Source: Paenibacillus chondroitinus NBRC 15376
Lineage (GTDB): Bacteria; Bacillota; Bacilli; Paenibacillales; NBRC-103111
Direction: 5' to 3'
NCBI RefSeq assembly: GCF_004000765.1
Contig: NZ_BILW01000014.1
Coordinates: forward strand, 62,001 to 126,000
Length of the DNA: 64,000 bases
Both the position numbers and the translations under genes were made by a program. Of the stretch, positions 59,962 through 64,000 are shown piece after piece; the first letter of the stretch is position 1, and the number at the start of each line of letters is the position of its first letter. A model generated the notes under the pieces. It was not told the DNA's origin. It saw only the letters and a program-made list of their open reading frames with translations, and did no database searches.

Positions 59962-62391
59962 ATGGAAAAAACGCAAGCAGTAGGACAACAGCAAACCACA
60001 TTTCAGATAACGGGTATGACTTGTGCAGCCTGCGCGAATCGAATCGAGAAAGGTCTTAACAAGCTGGATGGGATTTCTGGGGCAACAGTGAATTTCGCAT
60101 TGGAGCAGGCATCGGTTGTATTTGACCCGACTAAAACCAATATGTCTCAGGTGGAGCAAAAGATTCAATCACTCGGATATGACACAGTAAAAGAGACGGT
60201 CGACTTTCAAATTACAGGTATGACATGCGCCGCTTGTGCCACACGTATCGAGAAGGGATTAAACAAGACGCCAGGGGTGGCTAAAGCGACGGTCAATCTA
60301 GCTCTGGAAACGGCTCATGTTGAATTTACGCCTGCTAATGTAACTATTCAGGATCTGGTCAAAAAAGTTGAATCACTAGGGTATAAAGCAGCTCCAAAAC
60401 AAGAGCAAAAGGATGCAGGGGATCATCGAAAAAAAGAAATCAAAAATCAAAAGCGTAAGATGATTATATCAGCGGTTTTATCTTTCCCTTTACTTTGGGC
60501 GATGGTGAGCCATTTCTCGTTTACTTCATTTATTTGGCTCCCTGAGCTGTTTATGAATCCATGGTTTCAATTGGCGTTAGCAACACCGGTTCAGTTCATT
60601 ATCGGAAAACAATTTTATGTTGGAGCCTATAAGGCGCTTCGTAACGGGAGTGCGAATATGGACGTACTAGTCGCGCTTGGAACGTCTGCAGCATATTTTT
60701 ACAGCTTATACTTAACGATTCAATCTCTTAACAGTACGGGTCATTACATGGTGCAGATGTATTACGAAACCAGCTCCATCTTAATTACTTTAATTCTTCT
60801 TGGCAAATTGTTTGAGGCTCTGGCTAAAGGTAGATCCTCAGAAGCGATTAAAACTTTAATGGGGCTGCAGGCAAAAACAGCACTCGTGATCCGCGATGGT
60901 AAAGAAATGAGTGTTCCGGTTGAAGAAGTGGTTGTATCGGATGTAATTGTCGTCAAACCAGGCGAGAAAATCCCTGTGGATGGTGTCGTCGTTGAAGGAG
61001 TTTCATCTGTTGATGAATCTATGCTAACTGGTGAAAGTTTACCTATAGAGAAGCGTGCGGGCGATCAAGCGATCGGTGCTACGATCAATAAAAATGGTGT
61101 TTTAAAAATACAAGCAACGAAGGTTGGCAAAGAAACCGCACTCGCGCAGATCATTAAGGTTGTTGAAGAAGCGCAGGGCTCAAAGGCCCCAATTCAAAGG
61201 GTTGCTGACAGGATCTCGGGTATTTTCGTCCCTATTGTTGTAGGTATTGCGATCGTAACGTTCTGTATTTGGTTCTTTGCCGTTGATCCGGGAAGCTTTG
61301 CGATCGCGCTTGAAAAAGCAATTGCAGTTCTTGTGATCGCATGTCCATCTGCGCTGGGGCTTGCAACACCTACATCTATTATGGCCGGTTCCGGGCGTGC
61401 CGCTGAGCTGGGAGTTTTGTTTAAAGGTGGAGAACATCTGGAAGCAACTCACCGTGTGAATGCTATCATTTTAGATAAAACAGGCACTGTAACGAAAGGA
61501 AAGCCAGAGCTTACTGATGTATTGTTAGCAGTCTCTGGGAACGAAAACGAATTCTTGCGTTGGGTAGGTGCAGCAGAAAAAAACTCCGAGCATCCTTTAG
61601 CCGAAGCAATCGTCACGGGAATCAAGGATAAGGGCATTGAGCTGCCAGCAACAGAGGAATTCGAGGCTATTCCCGGGTTTGGTATTAGGGCTATTGTAGA
61701 AGGCAAAGAATTGCTCATTGGAACTCGAAAACTCATGGGCAAATATGGTGTTGAGGCGGAGTCCGCATATGAGACAATGAATCGTCTTGAAGAATCAGGT
61801 AAAACGACTATGTTAGTTGCGATTGATAAAACGTATGCGGGTATGGTTGCTGTTGCTGACACCATTAAAGAAACGTCTAAAGAAGCGGTTCAGCGGTTGA
61901 AGGATCTGGGTATACAAGTCATCATGATTACCGGGGATAACGAACGTACGGCCAAAGCTATTGCCGCGCAAGCTGGAATTGATAATGTTCTTGCAGAAGT
62001 GCTGCCAGAAGGTAAAGCGGCTGAAGTGAGGAAACTGCAGGAAGCCGGCAAGAAGGTTGCCATGGTTGGTGATGGTATTAATGACGCTCCAGCTTTAGCT
62101 ACTGCGGATATCGGTATGGCCATCGGTACTGGGACAGATGTTGCTATGGAAGCTGCAGATATAACTCTAATGCGCGGCGATCTAAATAGCATTCCGGATG
62201 CAATCTTCATGAGCAAAAAGACTATGGCCAATATCAAGCAGAACTTATTCTGGGCACTGGCCTATAATGTAATTGGTATTCCAATTGCTGCTCTAGGATT
62301 CCTAGCACCGTGGTTGGCGGGAGCCGCGATGGCACTAAGTTCAGTATCTGTAGTATTAAATGCGTTAAGACTTCAAAGAATTAAACTCTAA
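59962..62391 (+). CDS. copA: Copper-exporting P1B-1 ATPase with CPS in place of CPC
   Basis: 809 aa. Two N-terminal HMA domains (both GMTCAAC), eight TM helices, phosphorylation Asp505 in [14 protein letters not shown], and the P1B-1 signatures YN in TM7 ([10 protein letters not shown]) and MxxSS in TM8 (AMALSSVSV). The TM6 transport motif reads C461-P-S463 ([15 protein letters not shown]) where the family has CPC; codon TCT at 61348-61350 versus TGT/TGC. That Cys is one of the Cu(I) ligands, so transport may be lost or altered. RBS AGGAGGT. Confidence 0.93.
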   Translation: MEKTQAVGQQQTTFQITGMTCAACANRIEKGLNKLDGISGATVNFALEQASVVFDPTKTNMSQVEQKIQSLGYDTVKETVDFQITGMTCAACATRIEKGLNKTPGVAKATVNLALETAHVEFTPANVTIQDLVKKVESLGYKAAPKQEQKDAGDHRKKEIKNQKRKMIISAVLSFPLLWAMVSHFSFTSFIWLPELFMNPWFQLALATPVQFIIGKQFYVGAYKALRNGSANMDVLVALGTSAAYFYSLYLTIQSLNSTGHYMVQMYYETSSILITLILLGKLFEALAKGRSSEAIKTLMGLQAKTALVIRDGKEMSVPVEEVVVSDVIVVKPGEKIPVDGVVVEGVSSVDESMLTGESLPIEKRAGDQAIGATINKNGVLKIQATKVGKETALAQIIKVVEEAQGSKAPIQRVADRISGIFVPIVVGIAIVTFCIWFFAVDPGSFAIALEKAIAVLVIACPSALGLATPTSIMAGSGRAAELGVLFKGGEHLEATHRVNAIILDKTGTVTKGKPELTDVLLAVSGNENEFLRWVGAAEKNSEHPLAEAIVTGIKDKGIELPATEEFEAIPGFGIRAIVEGKELLIGTRKLMGKYGVEAESAYETMNRLEESGKTTMLVAIDKTYAGMVAVADTIKETSKEAVQRLKDLGIQVIMITGDNERTAKAIAAQAGIDNVLAEVLPEGKAAEVRKLQEAGKKVAMVGDGINDAPALATADIGMAIGTGTDVAMEAADITLMRGDLNSIPDAIFMSKKTMANIKQNLFWALAYNVIGIPIAALGFLAPWLAGAAMALSSVSVVLNALRLQRIKL

Positions 62392-62417
62392 GCTTATGTA
62401 AAAGTGGGGGAGACACT

Positions 62418-62732
62418 ATGGTCATTGATATTAAAGATCAAACGTTTCAGGATACGATCGGGCAAGAAGGTCTGGTAATCATTGAATTCTGGGCACCATG
62501 GTGTTCCTATTGCAAATTACTTGCTCCCATTCTAGAGGAGCTGGACCATCAATACGGTGATACTGTAAAAATTGCAAAGATCAATGTTGAGACGGAATCT
62601 GTTGTATCCACGGAATTAAATGTACAGAGTCTACCTGCTTTGTTTTTCTATAAAAACGGATCCATGGTTGGGACTGTCACTGGTTTCGTACCAAAGAACA
62701 CACTAGAAGAAGCCATAAATCAATTGATATAA
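62418..62732 (+). CDS. Thioredoxin with WCSYC active site
   Basis: 104 aa, full thioredoxin length. IEFWAPWCSYCKLLAPILEE has the redox pair C-S-Y-C instead of CGPC, and the cis-Pro lies in VQSLPALFFYK. The altered dipeptide changes the redox potential. Cytoplasmic. It starts 27 bp after copA with GGGGGAG and is probably in the copper operon, where it may keep copper-site thiols or peroxiredoxins reduced. Confidence 0.9.
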   Translation: MVIDIKDQTFQDTIGQEGLVIIEFWAPWCSYCKLLAPILEELDHQYGDTVKIAKINVETESVVSTELNVQSLPALFFYKNGSMVGTVTGFVPKNTLEEAINQLI

Positions 62733-62779
62733 TGACTTCAACGACCCTTTTCAGGATGGTTGTTATTCTAATTGCCATT

Positions 62780-62808
62780 TTACAAGGGATACGGGGTATT
62801 GATATACT
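62780..62808 (+). promoter_or_regulatory. Possible csoR promoter
   Basis: TTACAA and TATACT at 17-bp spacing with GGGATACGGGGTAT between them, a partial CsoR-type site. It would let csoR be made separately from the copA transcript. Confidence 0.5.
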
Positions 62809-62832
62809 AAGCGTAGGAAGGTGGTTGTTTAT

Positions 62833-63159
62833 ATGGAAGAGCTTCAAGAAGACCTCAAGGAATCTTGCCATTCTTCTGGGGAGCGAAAAAGCCATCACTC
62901 AGAAAAAACTAAAAATAATATTACTACCAGATTGAATCGTATCGAAGGCCAGATTCGCGGCGTGAAAGGTCTTATAGAAAAAGATACGTATTGTGATGAC
63001 GTATTAAATCAAATAGCAGCTATTCAATCCGCTTTGAATGGGGTTGGGAAATTATTGCTAGAGAATCATTTGAGAAGCTGTGTAATCGAGCGTATCCAAG
63101 AAGGTGACGACGATGTCATAGCGGAGCTTTTAACTACCGTGAACAAGTTGATGAAGTAG
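62833..63159 (+). CDS. csoR: CsoR copper-sensing repressor
   Basis: 108 aa from ATG 62833 (GGAAGG upstream). Family fold with TRLNRIEGQIRGVKGLI and the Cu(I) ligands C54, H79 and C83 (TYCDDV, LLLENHLRSCV). The N-terminal ~30 residues are polar with HH and Cys extras. It represses the promoter at 59070 until Cu(I) binds. A strong terminator follows. Confidence 0.95.
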   Translation: MEELQEDLKESCHSSGERKSHHSEKTKNNITTRLNRIEGQIRGVKGLIEKDTYCDDVLNQIAAIQSALNGVGKLLLENHLRSCVIERIQEGDDDVIAELLTTVNKLMK

Positions 63160-63174
63160 TTGCTTATAAATATG

Positions 63175-63217
63175 AAAGTTCAGTTTGCATCTACATGATG
63201 CAAACTGAACTTTTTTG
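63175..63217 (+). terminator. Rho-independent terminator after csoR
   Basis: AAAGTTCAGTTTGCATC pairs exactly with GATGCAAACTGAACTTT around TACAT, followed by TTTTG. Confidence 0.93.
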
Positions 63218-63314
63218 ATTCTAGCCCTCCCCATATGCAACCAGTGATGAGAAGATGCTAAAAAGGAAAGTAGAAATGACAGAACAGAGGTGCCGATTTG
63301 CTTTTTGGCACTTA

Positions 63315-63785
63315 TCATGAGGTTTCCTCCTTGCTTTTTTTCAAACTTCTTACAAAGAATTCAAACCCATCCACAACGGAATGTTGTTCTTCAAAGGTTA
63401 GATCTTTTAAAACTAATTGATAGTAGGCGATTGACTGTTTTCGCACTTGTTGAATAGTCTTTTCACCTTTATCTGATAAAGTAAGTTGAACTTCTCTACG
63501 GTTGTTTTCATTCAACTGCCGATGAACAAATTCTTTCTTGACCAATTCGTCAATGAGTCGGCTAACGCTGCTTCTTTCTAATCTTAGTTTTGCTGCTAAA
63601 TCATTAAGTGAAGACGTTCGCTGTTCCAATTCTTGTAGAGCAAATACTTGTGATAAAGACAAAGCATAGCCGCAAGGAGTTACTGATTGCTCTAAAAGTC
63701 CAAAAAGCCTTATAAATTGCTGTACATTGTCTCTAAGTCGTAATATTTCTTCCTGGGCAAAAATCAAAATATTCACCATCTTCAT
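63315..63785 (-). CDS. MarR-family transcriptional regulator
   Basis: 156 aa. Winged helix with LSLSQVFALQELEQR, LNDLAAKLRLERSSVSRLID and wing NENNRREVQLTLSDKGEKTI; flanking helices form the dimer interface. One Cys (TPCGYALS) could sense oxidants. It starts by the dyad at 63791-63815, its probable self-operator. No target gene is visible in the window; a divergent gene may lie past 64000. Confidence 0.88.
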   Translation of the reverse strand: MKMVNILIFAQEEILRLRDNVQQFIRLFGLLEQSVTPCGYALSLSQVFALQELEQRTSSLNDLAAKLRLERSSVSRLIDELVKKEFVHRQLNENNRREVQLTLSDKGEKTIQQVRKQSIAYYQLVLKDLTFEEQHSVVDGFEFFVRSLKKSKEETS

Positions 63786-63790
63786 TTAGT

Positions 63791-63815
63791 GTATAGTACA
63801 ACAATTGTATCATAC
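63791..63815. promoter_or_regulatory. Probable MarR-type operator
   Basis: GTATAGTACAACAATTGTAT continuing to CATAC is a near-perfect dyad centred on ACAATTGT, right before the MarR gene. Confidence 0.6.
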
Positions 63816-63924
63816 ACAAGTAAGCAAGTGCAACTTTTTTCCAAATCACATAGTGTTTTAGTCCAGTCTCATTTGCGACTTACTATCCCCAAAATATAGA
63901 TGATAAGTGACGTGGACCTAATAC

Positions 63925-63939
63925 ACTACATATTGTGGT
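63925..63939 (+). promoter_or_regulatory. BlaI/MecI-type operator 4
   Basis: ACTACATATTGTGGT, one mismatch from the ACTAC-N5-GTAGT dyad, after TAATAC. A regulated gene probably begins beyond the window end. 63940-64000 shows nothing further. Confidence 0.6.
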
Positions 63940-64000
63940 TATTTTGTGACAGGGCAGGAATTTGAAAAAATTTATCGAATCTTAACGAAGAAGAAATAAA

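Noticed and set aside
1-64000. tRNA, rRNA and replication origin signals
   Set aside because: I saw no cloverleaf with TTCGA arm, no rRNA sequence, no DnaA-box cluster and no rep or partition gene by eye; a covariance-model search would be decisive.

Overview
The window looks like a chromosome segment of a Gram-positive, low-to-moderate GC, spore-former-type bacterium, most likely a Paenibacillaceae (Paenibacillus-like). Reasons: a BceRSAB-type bacitracin-resistance module, an S-layer-homology secreted protein, strong AGGAGG ribosome sites, lipoproteins and a SigW-like ECF sigma factor. The species cannot be named from the sequence alone.

Positions 1-5395 look like native chromosome, visibly richer in GC than what follows: a Bce-type ABC transporter with its two-component system, an S-layer-homology protein, and the first half of a peroxiredoxin (bcp) gene. 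At about 5395 the bcp reading frame is cut in the middle of its conserved GIS-x-DS motif, and AT-rich accessory DNA runs from there to the end of the window (>58 kb). The missing 3' half of bcp was not found here, so the right end of the island probably lies beyond position 64000.

Island layout. (a) 5395-15490: a Tn554/RIT-like integration module of three tyrosine-recombinase-like proteins, a coiled-coil DNA-binding partner and, translationally coupled, a complete replacement peroxiredoxin. A further recombinase, a DGQHR (DndB-like) protein with a small partner and an XRE regulator, and a P-loop protein follow. (b) 15535-19417: a multicopper-oxidase scar, a two-component system with small membrane/SHOCT proteins, a Met-rich secreted protein and an ECF sigma factor. 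(c) 19804-23734: a second Tn554-like recombinase trio, broken by a nonsense codon and a frameshift. (d) 24130-28067: a cadC-cadA unit followed by broken lspA and uppP, resembling the four-part lead-resistance logic of pbr operons. (e) 28098-29876: an IS1182-type element with an internal stop. (f) 30272-41370: a CcdA-like membrane protein, a second two-component system, and a remarkable run of methionine-rich membrane proteins, SHOCT proteins, a b-type cytochrome, a cupredoxin-like lipoprotein and a copper-storage protein. (g) 41478-54000: multicopper oxidase, rhodanese, DedA, a methyltransferase-like protein, a membrane polyamine-synthase-like protein, two BlaI-type repressors (one with a BlaR1-type protease), a second copper-storage protein, a CDF exporter and an ArsR regulator. 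(h) 54051-63785: a second methyltransferase-like paralogue, a His-rich Zn/Cd/Pb ATPase, and a CsoR-controlled copper operon (siroheme-reductase-like half protein, truncated copZ, copA, thioredoxin, csoR), then a MarR regulator.

Together the genes suggest a multi-metal (copper first, then cadmium/zinc/lead) defence island. P-type ATPases and a CDF pump export ions, Cys-rich proteins store Cu(I), a multicopper oxidase oxidises it, and Met-rich membrane proteins probably bind it outside. Several independent sensors (CsoR, two ArsR/SmtB, BlaI, two two-component systems, an ECF factor) control the parts. Shared operator sequences repeated across the island tie the parts into regulons. Much of it is decaying: copZ has lost its metal-binding end, copA has CPS in place of CPC, and lspA, uppP, one recombinase trio and an IS transposase are broken.
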